From the NCBI GenBank assembly GCA_949283375.1, contig CASDSM010000009.1, positions 43,034-107,033 of the forward strand: a stretch of 64,000 nucleotides of DNA. Direction: 5' to 3'. The notes under the pieces are model-generated. The model searched no databases, had not been told where the DNA came from, and was given only the letters and a program-made list of their open reading frames with translations. Source of the stretch: an uncultured Eubacteriales bacterium. Lineage in GTDB: Bacteria; Bacillota; Clostridia; Oscillospirales; Oscillospiraceae. The translations under genes were made by a program, and so were the position numbers. Shown here one piece after another: positions 1 through 8,857 of this stretch (position 1 is its first letter; each line of letters opens with the position of its first letter).

Positions 1-617
1 CGCACGATGTCCCGCAGGGCGCTGTCGCACTGGAGGGAGAGGAACTCCTTGTAGTTGTCCACCTGGAAGACCGCCTTCGCCGTGTCCACGATCCGCCAGG
101 TGACGGCGATGCCGATCTCGATGGGGTTGCCCAGGCAGTCGTTGATCTTCTGCTTGCTGTTGCTCAGGGTCTGGATCTTCAGCGAGAGCTTGTTGCCGCC
201 CTCCGGGCCGGAGGTGTCCACCGTGACCCCCTCCAGCTCCACCTTGAACGGGGCGTGGACGGCGGTCTTCACGTCGCCGCTCTGGCCCAGACGGGTCTTG
301 GCGGCGGGGTTGATCGCAGAGCAGAAGGGGTTCACCCAGTAAAAGCCCTCCCCCTTGAGCGTGCCGATGTAGTCGCCGAAGAGGGTGAGCACCAGCGCCT
401 CCTGCGGCTTGAGCACCTTCAGCCCGATCAGGGGGATCCACCCCACGCAGACGCCCACGATGCCGACCACCATGAGCGCCCTCCACGCCGCCCCGCCGTG
501 GCGGTCCAGCCCGATCGCCCCGAAGACGATCGCACAGATGAAGAGGACGATGAGCAGCAGATTGCCCAGCAGAACGGCCATGCCGTTCTTCCGGGTCTGG
601 AGGATTTTTTCTTTCAT
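1..617 (-). CDS. SPFH/band-7 domain membrane protein, N-terminal part (runs off window start)
   Basis: The reverse strand reads open from an ATG at 617 to the window edge, about 205 codons, with AGGAG seven bases upstream. The protein begins MKEKILQTRKNG, then has two hydrophobic stretches (about residues 14-33 and 46-62). A band-7 region follows (VLKPQEALVLTLFGDYIGTL, then an EGFYWVNPF segment and a later WRVVDTAKAVFQVDNY segment). SPFH proteins are membrane-anchored scaffolds that oligomerise in the inner membrane. The exact role of this clostridial subgroup is not known to me. The C-terminal half is missing, so length cannot be compared with the family. A promoter overlapping a palindrome lies directly upstream, so it is probably the first gene of its transcript. 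Confidence 0.8.
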   Translation of the reverse strand, partial: MKEKILQTRKNGMAVLLGNLLLIVLFICAIVFGAIGLDRHGGAAWRALMVVGIVGVCVGWIPLIGLKVLKPQEALVLTLFGDYIGTLKGEGFYWVNPFCSAINPAAKTRLGQSGDVKTAVHAPFKVELEGVTVDTSGPEGGNKLSLKIQTLSNSKQKINDCLGNPIEIGIAVTWRIVDTAKAVFQVDNYKEFLSLQCDSALRDIV

Positions 618-637
618 TTCAGTCACTCCTTGTGATT

Positions 638-675
638 TGATATCTATATGATATCACAAAGGATCGAAATGTCAA
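638..675 (-). promoter_or_regulatory. Promoter with overlapping palindrome for the SPFH gene
   Basis: On the minus strand TTGACA (plus 670-675) is followed after 16 bases by TATCAT (plus 648-653). The inverted repeat TGATATC-TATAT-GATATCA (638-656) covers the -10 box, a position suited to a repressor operator. The cognate regulator is not identifiable from this window. Confidence 0.6.
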
Positions 676-690
676 TAGGAGAGGCGCAGA

Positions 691-725
691 AAAGGGGCCC
701 GGAGTGATGTGCTCCGGGCCCCTTT
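691..725 (-). terminator. Terminator downstream of gltD
   Basis: A perfect 14-bp stem (691-704 with 712-725) closes a 7-base loop just beyond the gltD stop. On the minus strand the arm ends in a short T run. The stem is symmetrical and could stop transcription from both sides. Confidence 0.85.
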
Positions 726-746
726 GGCATGTCGATCTCGGATATG

Positions 747-2231
747 TTACAGGAAGGTATACCCCATCAGGTACTCATCCACCTCGCGCGCGCAGCCGCG
801 GCCCTCGGCCACGCCCCAGACGACGAGGGACTGGCCCCGGTGCATGTCGCCGGCGGTAAAGACCTTGTCCACATTGGTACGGTAGCCTCCCTCCGCCGTC
901 TTCACGTTGGTGCGCTCGTTCACCTCGACGCCGAAGGCGTCGGTCACATAGGACTGGCTGCCGAGGAAGCCGGCGGCGATGAGCAGGAGCTGGCAGGGGA
1001 GAGTCTCCTCGCTGCCCTCCACCGGGACCATCCGCATCCGCCCGGTCTGCTCGTCCTTTTGGCTCTCCAGGTGGACGATGGTCACGGCGCACAGCTTGCC
1101 GTTCTCGTCGGCATGGAACTCCTTCACCGTCGTCTGATACAGCCGGGGATCGTGGCCGAAGACGGCGATCGCCTCCTCATGGCCGTAATCCGTCTTGCAC
1201 ACCCGCGGCCACTGCGGCCAGGGGTTGTTCGCCGCCCGGGTGTCCGGGAGCTTCGGCATCATCTCCAGGGCGGTGATGCTCCGGCAGCCGTGGCGGATGC
1301 AGGTGCCGATGCAGTCGTTGCCGGTGTCGCCGCCGCCGACGACGATGACGTCCTTGTTCTTGGCGGAGATATAGTTCCCGTCCGCCAGGCCGGAGTCAAG
1401 CAGGCTCTTGGTGTTCGCGCGCAGGAAGTCCACCGCGAAGTGGATCCCCTCCGCCTCGCGGCCGGGGTTGTTCAGGTCGCGCGGGTTGGACGCGCCGCAG
1501 CAGAGCACCACCGCGTCAAACTCGTCCAGCAGCTCCTGGGCGGACTTGTCCACCCCGATGTTGCAGCCCGTGACGAAGGTGACCCCCTCCCGGGTCATCA
1601 GGTCCACCCGCCGCTGGACCACCTTCTTGTCCAGCTTCATATTGGGGATGCCGTACATCAGCAGGCCGCCGATGCGGTCGAAGCGCTCAAAGACGGTGAC
1701 CCAGTGGCCGCGGTGGTTGAGCTGGTCTGCCACGGCGAGGCCGGAGGGGCCGGAGCCCACCACCGCCACCCGCTTGCCGGAGCGGACCTTGGGGATCTGG
1801 GGCCGGATCAGCCCGTTGGCAAAGCCGTACTCGATCAGGGCGAGCTCGTTGTCGTGCACCGTGACCGGGTCGCCGTGCATCCCGCAGGTGCAGCCCGCCT
1901 CGCACAGGGCGGGACAGACGCGGCCGGTGAACTCGGGGAAGTTGCTCGTCTTGCACAGCCGGGAGAGCGCGTGCTCCCAGTTGCCGCGATAGATCATGTC
2001 GTTCCACTCGGGAATCAGATTGTGCAGCGGGCAGCCGGTGTACATGCCGCCCAGCATCACCCCCGACTGGCAGAAGGGAACGCCGCAGTCCATGCAGCGC
2101 GCGCCCTGGCGCTGCCGCTCCTCCTTGGCGAGGGGGGGATGAAATTCGTCGAAATTTTTGATCCGTTCCAGAGGCTCCACCGAGGGATTGCCCTGACGGT
2201 CGTAGTCCAGAAAGCCGGTCAGCTTACCCAT
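747..2231 (-). CDS. gltD: Glutamate synthase (NADPH) small subunit
   Basis: This 494-residue protein matches GltD, the FAD/NADPH subunit that passes electrons to the large subunit for reductive transfer of glutamine amide nitrogen to 2-oxoglutarate. N-terminal cysteines for iron-sulfur centres are visible (C46, C49, C54, C67, then C106, C110, C114 within [12 protein letters not shown]). They are followed by a FAD-binding glycine motif ([14 protein letters not shown], near 155) and a NADPH-binding motif ([13 protein letters not shown], near 300). It lies 15 bp downstream of gltB, so the two form one operon that ends at the hairpin at 691-725. The length is normal for the family. Confidence 0.97.
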   Translation of the reverse strand: MGKLTGFLDYDRQGNPSVEPLERIKNFDEFHPPLAKEERQRQGARCMDCGVPFCQSGVMLGGMYTGCPLHNLIPEWNDMIYRGNWEHALSRLCKTSNFPEFTGRVCPALCEAGCTCGMHGDPVTVHDNELALIEYGFANGLIRPQIPKVRSGKRVAVVGSGPSGLAVADQLNHRGHWVTVFERFDRIGGLLMYGIPNMKLDKKVVQRRVDLMTREGVTFVTGCNIGVDKSAQELLDEFDAVVLCCGASNPRDLNNPGREAEGIHFAVDFLRANTKSLLDSGLADGNYISAKNKDVIVVGGGDTGNDCIGTCIRHGCRSITALEMMPKLPDTRAANNPWPQWPRVCKTDYGHEEAIAVFGHDPRLYQTTVKEFHADENGKLCAVTIVHLESQKDEQTGRMRMVPVEGSEETLPCQLLLIAAGFLGSQSYVTDAFGVEVNERTNVKTAEGGYRTNVDKVFTAGDMHRGQSLVVWGVAEGRGCAREVDEYLMGYTFL

Positions 2232-2246
2232 GATGCGCTCCCTCCT

Positions 2247-5200
2247 TTACTGCTGGTTGACGACGGCGTAGAACGCGTCGATCTCCGCCTGCTCGCGGGT
2301 CATGCCCTTCTCCTCGCGCTGCGCGATCGCCTGGAGCATCCGGTTGTAGTCGCGCGGCATGATCTTCTTGAAGTTGGGCAGGTATTCGTCAAAGTGGTCC
2401 AGGATCTCCCGGCCCAGCGCGGAGCCGGTGGCCTTCACATGCCGGCCGATCAGCTCCTTGAGCTCGAGGATGTCGTGCTTCTCCGTCACCGTCTCCATCG
2501 AGACCATCGTCTTGTTCACGCGCATATACAGGTCGCGCTTGCGGTCGAGCACATAGGCGATGCCGCCGGACATGCCGGCCGCAAAGTTCTTGCCCGTCGG
2601 GCCGAGGATAACCGCCCGGCCGCCGGTCATATACTCGCAGCCGTGGTCGCCCACGCCCTCGACGACGGCGGTCGCGCCCGAGTTGCGCACGCAGAAGCGC
2701 TCGCCCGCCACGCCGGAGAGATATGCCTCACCGCCGGTCGCGCCGTAGAGGGCGACGTTGCCGATCAGGATGTTCTCCTCCGGGCGGAAGCGGCTCTCTT
2801 TGGGCGGATAGACGATGATCTTGCCACCGGAGAGGCCCTTGCCGAGATAGTCGTTCGAGTCGCCCTCCAGCTCCAGGGTCAGCCCCTTGGGGATGAACGC
2901 GCCGAAGGACTGTCCGCCGCCGCCATGGCACTTGACGACATAGGTGTCGTCTGGCAGATTGTTGTGGTGCAGCCGGGTGATCTCCGAGCCGAAGATGGTG
3001 CCCAGCGTCCGGTCGGTGGAGGTGACGTCGATCTCAATGCGCTGCGGCTTGCCCTTCTGGAGGTTCTTGCCCATCTTGGCCAGCAGGACGGACTCGTCCA
3101 GCGTCTTCTCCAGGGCGAAGTCGTAGAGGTTGGCGGGGTCAAAGTGCTGCGGCTGTCCGGTGTGCAGCCAGGGATTGTCCAGGATCTGGGAGAGGTCCAC
3201 GGTGGCGGCGCGGTCGGTGACCATGTGCTCGCGCACCTGGAGCAGGTCGGAGCGGCCCACCATCTCCTCGACGGTGCGGATGCCGAGCTTGGCCATGATC
3301 TCGCGCAGCTCCTGGGCGATGAAGCGCATGTAGTTCTCCACATACTCCGGCTTTCCGATGAAGCGCTTGCGCAGCTCGGGGTTCTGGGTGGCGATGCCCA
3401 TCGGGCAGGTGTCCAGGTTGCACACCCGCATCATCACGCAGCCCATGGCCACCATCGGGCCGGTGCCGAAGCCGAACTCCTCCGCGCCCAGCAGGCAGGC
3501 GATGGCGACATCCCGCCCGGTCATCAGCTTGGAGTCCGCCTCGATGACGATGCGCGAGCGCAGGTCGTTCTGGATGAGGGTCTGGTGCGTCTCCGCCACG
3601 CCCAGCTCCCAGGGGAGGCCGGCGTTGTGGATGGAACTCTTGGGGGCCGCGCCCGAGCCGCCGTCGTAGCCAGAGATGAGCACCACCTGCGCCCCCGCCT
3701 TGGCGACGCCTGCGGCGATGGTGCCCACGCCCGCCTCCGAGACCAGCTTGACGTTGATGCGGGCCTTGCGGTTGGCGTTCTTCAGGTCAAAGATGAGCTG
3801 GGCGAGGTCCTCGATGGAGTAGATGTCGTGATGCGGCGGGGGGGAGATCAGCGGCACGCCGGGGGTGGAGTAGCGCGTCTTGGCCACCCAGGGATAGACC
3901 TTCGCGCCGGGCAGGTGGCCGCCCTCGCCGGGCTTGGCGCCCTGTGCCATCTTGATCTGGATCTCGTTGGCGCTCATCAGGTATTCGCTCGTCACGCCGA
4001 AGCGGGCAGAGGCCACCTGCTTGATCTGGCTGTTGCGCTCGGTGCCATAGCGCTCGGCGGGCTCGCCGCCCTCGCCGGTGTTGGACTTGCCGCCCAGGCG
4101 GTTCATGGCGATGGCCATGCACTCATGCGCCTCGGCGGAGAGACACCCGTAGCTCATCGCCGCGGTCTTGAAGCGCTTGACGATGGACTCGACCGGCTCC
4201 ACCTCCTCGATCGGGATGCCGCCGTCCTCCGCCCAGTGGAAGGCCATCAGGCCGCGCAGGGTGTGCGGCTTGTTCTCGTCGTCCACGGCGGCGGAGTACT
4301 GCTTGAAGATGGAGTAGTCCGAATTCCAGAGCGACTGCTGCAGCAGGCTGATGGTCTTGGGGTTGTAGAGGTGGTCCTCCGCCTCCTCGCCGGCGCGGGC
4401 CTTGTGGATGCCGGTGGAGTCGAGCGAGGTATCCGTCGTCAGTCCGAGCGGGTCAAAGGCGTGGTTGTGCCGCCACTCCACCACGTCGTCGATCTCCTTG
4501 AGGCCGATACCGCCTACGCGGGAGATGGTGTTAGTGAAATACTTCTCGATCACGTCCGGATGGATGCCGACCGCCTCAAAAATCTGCGCCGACTGATAGG
4601 ACTGAAGGGTGGAGATGCCCATCTTGGAGGCGATCTTCACGATACCATTCAGGATCGCGCGGTTGTAGTCGTCCACAGCGGCGGAGTACTCCTTGTCGAG
4701 CAGATTTTTGTCGATCAGCTCGCCGATGCACTCCTGGGCGAGGTAGGGGTTGATCGCCGCCGCGCCGTAGCCGAGCAGGGTGGCGAAGTGGTGCACCTCG
4801 CGCGGCTCGGCCGACTCGAGGATGATGGAGATCGCCGTGCGCTTGCGCGTGCGAATCTGATACTGCTCCAGCGCGGAGACGGCGAGCAGGGAGGGGATGG
4901 CCACGTGGTTTTCATCCACACCGCGGTCGGAGAGGATGATGATATTCGCGCCATTGCGGTAGGCGCGGTCCACCGAGACGAACATCCGGTCGATTGCCCG
5001 CTCCAGCGAGGTGTTCTTGTAGTAGAGCAGGGAGACCGTCTCGCAGCGAAAGCCGGGAATTTTCATGTTCCGGATCTTCATCAGGTCGATGCTGGTGAGA
5101 ATGGGGTTGCGGATGTGCAGCACCTTGCAGTTCTCCGCCCGGTCCTCGAGCAGATTGCCCTCGCGGCCGAGGTAGACGGAGGTGTCGGTGACGATCTCCT

Positions 5201-6803
5201 CGCGGATCGCGTCGATCGGCGGGTTGGTCACCTGGGCAAAGAGCTGCTTAAAGTAGTTAAACAGCGGCTGATGCTTCTCCGAGAGCACGGCGAGCGGGAT
5301 GTCCACGCCCATGGCGGCGGTGGGCTCCGAGCCGGTCTGCGCCATCTGGAGGATGGAGTTCTTGACCTCCTCGTAGGTGTAGCCAAAGGCCTTGTAGAGC
5401 CTGTCGCGCTGCTCCTGGGTGTAGCTGTCCACCTTGTGGTTGGGAATCTTCAGGTCCTTGAGCTCCACCAGATTCATATCCAGCCACTCACCGTAAGGCT
5501 CGCGGGCCGCGTAGCCCTCCTTGAGCTCGTCGTCGGTGATCAGGCGGCCGGCGACAGTGTCCACCAGCAGCATCTTGCCCGGCTGCAGGCGGGACTTCTG
5601 GACGATTTTCTCCGGCGGGATATCGAGCACGCCCACCTCAGAGGCGAGGATGAGCTGGTCATCGTCGGTAATATAGTAGCGAGAGGGGCGCAGGCCGTTG
5701 CGGTCGAGCACGGCGCCCACGCAGTCGCCGTCAGAGAAGAGGATAGAGGCCGGGCCGTCCCACGGCTCCATCATGGTGGCGTAGTAGCGGTACATATCCC
5801 GCTTGGCGCGCGACATGTTCTTGTCGTTCATCCACGGCTCGGGGATGCAGAGCATCACCGCCATCGGCAGGTCGATGCCGTTCATCACGAGGAACTCCAG
5901 CGTGTTGTCCAGCCGGGCGGAGTCCGAGCCGGAGGGATTGATGACGGGATAGACCTTGTCCAGGTCATCTCCGCTCATGATCCGGGAGGTCATCGTCTCC
6001 TCGCGGGCGAGCATGCGGTCCACGTTGCCGCGGATGGTGTTGATCTCGCCATTGTGGAGGATGAAGCGGTTGGGGTGCGCGCGCTCCCAGCTCGGATTCG
6101 TGTTGGTGGAAAAGCGGGAGTGTACCATTGCGATGGCGGACTCATAGTCGTGATCCTGCAGGTCGCAGTAGAATTCGCGCAGCTCGGAGACGAGGAACAT
6201 GCCTTTGTAGACGATCGTCCGGCTGGAGCAGGAGGCGACATAGGTGTTGTCATTGGACTGCTCAAAGACCCGGCGGGCGATATAGAGCTTGCGGTCAAAG
6301 GGCAGTCCGCGCTCCACCTTTTCCGGGCGGCGGACAAAGGCCTGCTCGATATAGGGCATGCACGCGCGCGCCTTCTGCCCGAGAATCTCCGGCCGGACGG
6401 GTACCGTGCGCCAGCCGAGCAGCTCCATCCCTTCCTTTTCCACAATGATCTCGAACATCTTCTTGGCCTGCCCGCGGGCGAGCGTGTTCTGGGGGAAGAA
6501 GAACATGCCGATGCCGTAATCCCGCTCTCCGCCCAGCGCGATGCCGGCCTGAGCGGCCGCTTTGGAAAAGAATTTATGACTGATCTGCAGCATAATGCCC
6601 ACGCCGTCACCGGTCTTGCCCTCCGCGTCCTTGCCGGCGCGGTGCTCCAGCTTTTCGACGATCTTCAGCGCGTTGTCCACTGTGGCGTAGGTCTTGCGGC
6701 CCTTGATATCCACCACGCCGCCGATGCCGCAGGCATCATGCTCTAACCGGGGGTCATATAATCCCTGTGCAGGGATCGTGGTCTCAGTCCTGTTCGGTTG
6801 CAT
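2247..6803 (-). CDS. gltB: Glutamate synthase large subunit
   Basis: This 1518-residue protein has the full GltB architecture. A class II glutamine amidotransferase domain with nucleophile Cys25 (LEHDACGIGG) implies removal of a 24-residue propeptide. A linker and an FMN-binding synthase domain follow, with the 3Fe-4S cysteine cluster CVMMRVCNLDTCP near residue 1125. A C-terminal GXGXG beta-helix completes it. It produces two glutamates from glutamine and 2-oxoglutarate together with GltD. I chose the ATG at 6803 because AGGGGA precedes it at normal spacing and the N-terminus then matches the family. An in-frame extension to 6926 lies inside a structured leader and is unlikely to be translated. 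The leader may be a regulatory RNA. Confidence 0.97.
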   Translation of the reverse strand: MQPNRTETTIPAQGLYDPRLEHDACGIGGVVDIKGRKTYATVDNALKIVEKLEHRAGKDAEGKTGDGVGIMLQISHKFFSKAAAQAGIALGGERDYGIGMFFFPQNTLARGQAKKMFEIIVEKEGMELLGWRTVPVRPEILGQKARACMPYIEQAFVRRPEKVERGLPFDRKLYIARRVFEQSNDNTYVASCSSRTIVYKGMFLVSELREFYCDLQDHDYESAIAMVHSRFSTNTNPSWERAHPNRFILHNGEINTIRGNVDRMLAREETMTSRIMSGDDLDKVYPVINPSGSDSARLDNTLEFLVMNGIDLPMAVMLCIPEPWMNDKNMSRAKRDMYRYYATMMEPWDGPASILFSDGDCVGAVLDRNGLRPSRYYITDDDQLILASEVGVLDIPPEKIVQKSRLQPGKMLLVDTVAGRLITDDELKEGYAAREPYGEWLDMNLVELKDLKIPNHKVDSYTQEQRDRLYKAFGYTYEEVKNSILQMAQTGSEPTAAMGVDIPLAVLSEKHQPLFNYFKQLFAQVTNPPIDAIREEIVTDTSVYLGREGNLLEDRAENCKVLHIRNPILTSIDLMKIRNMKIPGFRCETVSLLYYKNTSLERAIDRMFVSVDRAYRNGANIIILSDRGVDENHVAIPSLLAVSALEQYQIRTRKRTAISIILESAEPREVHHFATLLGYGAAAINPYLAQECIGELIDKNLLDKEYSAAVDDYNRAILNGIVKIASKMGISTLQSYQSAQIFEAVGIHPDVIEKYFTNTISRVGGIGLKEIDDVVEWRHNHAFDPLGLTTDTSLDSTGIHKARAGEEAEDHLYNPKTISLLQQSLWNSDYSIFKQYSAAVDDENKPHTLRGLMAFHWAEDGGIPIEEVEPVESIVKRFKTAAMSYGCLSAEAHECMAIAMNRLGGKSNTGEGGEPAERYGTERNSQIKQVASARFGVTSEYLMSANEIQIKMAQGAKPGEGGHLPGAKVYPWVAKTRYSTPGVPLISPPPHHDIYSIEDLAQLIFDLKNANRKARINVKLVSEAGVGTIAAGVAKAGAQVVLISGYDGGSGAAPKSSIHNAGLPWELGVAETHQTLIQNDLRSRIVIEADSKLMTGRDVAIACLLGAEEFGFGTGPMVAMGCVMMRVCNLDTCPMGIATQNPELRKRFIGKPEYVENYMRFIAQELREIMAKLGIRTVEEMVGRSDLLQVREHMVTDRAATVDLSQILDNPWLHTGQPQHFDPANLYDFALEKTLDESVLLAKMGKNLQKGKPQRIEIDVTSTDRTLGTIFGSEITRLHHNNLPDDTYVVKCHGGGGQSFGAFIPKGLTLELEGDSNDYLGKGLSGGKIIVYPPKESRFRPEENILIGNVALYGATGGEAYLSGVAGERFCVRNSGATAVVEGVGDHGCEYMTGGRAVILGPTGKNFAAGMSGGIAYVLDRKRDLYMRVNKTMVSMETVTEKHDILELKELIGRHVKATGSALGREILDHFDEYLPNFKKIMPRDYNRMLQAIAQREEKGMTREQAEIDAFYAVVNQQ

Positions 6804-6960
6804 GTTAATTTTCCCCTTTCCGGTCCCGCTTCTGCGGGACGCTTGCGGTAATCGGACACCAGGTGCCCTGATAAGCACAAGACACCCCAATGGTTGCTGA
6901 AAATGTGCGCGAACAACCGCGCGCATTTCAGAGCAGTCTCCCCATTGAGGCGTCTCGTGA
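6804..6960 (-). promoter_or_regulatory. Structured 5' leader of gltB, candidate RNA regulator
   Basis: On the minus strand this untranslated stretch holds a strong hairpin (6897-6931, CTGAAA-TGCGCG paired with CGCGCA-cat-TTTCAG). A CTC-AATGGG-GAG hairpin (6938-6949) has a six-base loop of the A1/G4 type recognised by ANTAR proteins. A 7-bp stem with AGAA loop (6823-6840) lies just before the ribosome-binding site. CAATGG (6942-6947) could instead pair with CCATTG (6888-6893), so two exclusive folds are possible. No T-rich terminator is visible, so any control may act on translation. The function is inferred. Confidence 0.4.
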
Positions 6961-6986
6961 AATGAGTGTATGGATCTGTTTTATGG

Positions 6987-7012
6987 AAAAAAAGAGCCGG
7001 TGCCCCGCGCTC
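6987..7012 (-). terminator. Terminator at the end of dapL
   Basis: The stem GAGC-CGG / CCG-c-GCTC (6994-7012, one bulged base) overlaps the dapL stop codon. On the minus strand it is followed by seven T residues (plus 6987-6993). It separates the glnA-ANTAR-dapL transcript from gltB. Confidence 0.8.
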
Positions 7013-8237
7013 AGCCGCGCAGCAGCTTTTGGAGGCGCTCGACTGCCTCGCGGGTGTCCGCGGCGTCGCCGAAGGCGGTCAGCCGGATATAGCCCTCGCC
7101 GCTCGGACCAAAGCCGGCGCCCGGGGTGGTGACGACGCAGGCCTCGTGCAGGAGCTTATCAAAGAAGGACCAGGAGTCATATCCCTCCGGCGTGCGGAAC
7201 CAGATATACGGCGCGTTCACACCGCCGTAGACGGTCAACCCGGCCGCGGTGAGGCCCTCGCGGATCACCTTGGCATTGTTCATATAGTAGGCGATGGTCT
7301 CCTGAATCTGCCGCCGGCCCTCTTCCGTAAAGGTGGCCTCGGCGGCCCGCTGGATGACGTAGGCTACGCCGTTGAACTTGGTGCCCTGACGGCGGTTCCA
7401 CAGCGCGTTCAGGCTCACCCCGCCGCGCACCAACTCCTTGCTGATGACGGTGTAGGCGCAGCGGTTGCCGGTGAAGCCGGCGGTCTTGGAGAAGGAGCGG
7501 AACTCGATCGCGCAGGTCTTCGCGCCCGGAATCTCAAAGATGCTGTGCGGCAGCTCGGGCTGGGTGATGAAGGCCTCATAGGCCGAGTCAAAGAGGATGA
7601 CCGAGCCGTGCTCATTGGCGTAGTCCACCCACACCTGCAGCTGCTCGCGCGTGGCGGCGGTGCCGGTGGGGTTGTTCGGGGAGCAGATATAGATCATGTC
7701 CGGGACCTTGTCCCCCTCCGGCAGCTCCGGGAAGAAGCCGTTTTCCGCCGTGCAGGGCAGATAGACCAGATTGGTCCACTTCTCGCCGTCGTAGTCCCCG
7801 GCGCGGCCGGCCATGGCGTTGGTGTCCACATAGACCGGATAGACCGGGTCGCAGACGGCCACGACGTTGTCCACGTCGAAGATATCGCCGATGTTGCCGC
7901 AGTCGCTCTTGGCGCCGTCAGAGACAAAGATCTCGTCGTCGGCGATCTCCACGCCCCGGCGGCGGTAGTCGTCCTGAATGGCAAAGCGCAGGAAGTCATA
8001 GGCCGCGCACGTCTCCTCGCAGTAGCCGCGGAAGGTCTCCTTCCGGCCCATCTCCTCTGTGGCCTTGGCCATAGCGTCGATCACGGCGGGGGCCAGCGGC
8101 TGGGTTACGTCGCCGATCCCCAGACGGATGAGCGGCAGGGGGGGATTCTGCGCCGAGAAGGCGCGCACTCTCCGGCCGATCTCGGGGAACAGATAGCCGC
8201 CCGGCAGCTTTTGAAAGTTGGAATTGATCTTAACCAT
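7011..8237 (-). CDS. dapL: LL-diaminopimelate aminotransferase
   Basis: A 408-residue class I/II PLP aminotransferase matching DapL, which converts tetrahydrodipicolinate directly to LL-diaminopimelate for lysine and peptidoglycan synthesis. Family features seen are the N-terminal [20 protein letters not shown], the substrate loop [16 protein letters not shown], and the PLP lysine in [12 protein letters not shown] near residue 250. The start is the ATG at 8237, preceded by AGGAG. A longer in-frame extension has no support. It follows the ANTAR gene by 42 bp and may be in one transcript with glnA. DapL is the usual route in many clostridia. Confidence 0.95.
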   Translation of the reverse strand: MVKINSNFQKLPGGYLFPEIGRRVRAFSAQNPPLPLIRLGIGDVTQPLAPAVIDAMAKATEEMGRKETFRGYCEETCAAYDFLRFAIQDDYRRRGVEIADDEIFVSDGAKSDCGNIGDIFDVDNVVAVCDPVYPVYVDTNAMAGRAGDYDGEKWTNLVYLPCTAENGFFPELPEGDKVPDMIYICSPNNPTGTAATREQLQVWVDYANEHGSVILFDSAYEAFITQPELPHSIFEIPGAKTCAIEFRSFSKTAGFTGNRCAYTVISKELVRGGVSLNALWNRRQGTKFNGVAYVIQRAAEATFTEEGRRQIQETIAYYMNNAKVIREGLTAAGLTVYGGVNAPYIWFRTPEGYDSWSFFDKLLHEACVVTTPGAGFGPSGEGYIRLTAFGDAADTREAVERLQKLLRG

Positions 8238-8279
8238 ACCATAACTCCTCTTCTCGGATTTTAAAGCAACCGCCGGCAC

Positions 8280-8810
8280 TCAATAGTCGTCCAGAATGAG
8301 ACGGGCGGTCTGTATCATCTTTACACCGGTATCCATGCTCTTTTTTTGCAGATACCGATGGGCCTGTTCTTCCGTCAGACCGTTGCGGTCCATGAGCAGA
8401 TGCTTCGCCTGTTGGATGATCTCTTCCTCCTGATCGGTCCGCCGGGGGCGGATCAGGCGGTTGACCCGCCGGCTCATCTGCAGCACCATGCGCACCGAGG
8501 TGACCAGGTCGCTGCGGGAGATGGGGGCGGGCAGGCGGAGGATATCCTCCGAGACCATATCCAGATGGTGCTGGGCGGCGACCATCAGCAGGGAGGTGGT
8601 GGGGGGCAGGTCCTCATAAAGGGCCTCGCCCGTGCCGTCGCTGAGCCGAAAGCCGCAGACAACCAGGCTGACCTCGTGCTTGGCGGCCGCACGGCGCGCC
8701 TCAGCGCCGCTGCGGCAGGGCAGACAGGCGGCCAGACCGGCTGACTCAATCATCTCACAGATGCGCTGGGTACTTTTTTCACTGTCGAATACGACAATCA
8801 CTCTCTCCAC
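8280..8810 (-). CDS. ANTAR-domain RNA-binding regulator with degenerate receiver
   Basis: This 176-residue protein has a CheY-like N-terminal half (about 1-105) and a C-terminal ANTAR domain (about 115-172; EIIQQAKHLLMDRNGLTEEQAHRYLQKKSM). ANTAR proteins such as NasR, AmiR and EutV bind paired hexaloop hairpins and prevent transcription termination. The receiver looks non-phosphorylatable: the expected aspartate is Gly53 (LVVCGFRLSDG) and the usual Lys-Pro near the end is Ala-Pro (LPAPIS). It lies between glnA and dapL, 47 bp after glnA, and a fitting target lies in the leader of the type III glutamine synthetase. The start is GTG at 8810 with GGGAG upstream. The nitrogen-control role is inferred from neighbours and that leader. 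Confidence 0.85.
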   Translation of the reverse strand: MERVIVVFDSEKSTQRICEMIESAGLAACLPCRSGAEARRAAAKHEVSLVVCGFRLSDGTGEALYEDLPPTTSLLMVAAQHHLDMVSEDILRLPAPISRSDLVTSVRMVLQMSRRVNRLIRPRRTDQEEEIIQQAKHLLMDRNGLTEEQAHRYLQKKSMDTGVKMIQTARLILDDY

Positions 8811-8857
8811 ATAGATGCACTCCCGGTATGCTCACCCGTTCCTGACGGCGCGGGCGG

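Noticed and set aside
729-6746. 2005-codon open frame on the plus strand
   Set aside because: It is antisense to gltD and gltB; long shadow frames are expected in GC-rich coding DNA, and the translation is Leu/Val/His/Asp-rich with no domain.
6804-6926. 41-residue N-terminal extension of GltB
   Set aside because: It would displace the catalytic cysteine far from the N-terminus and lies in the structured leader.
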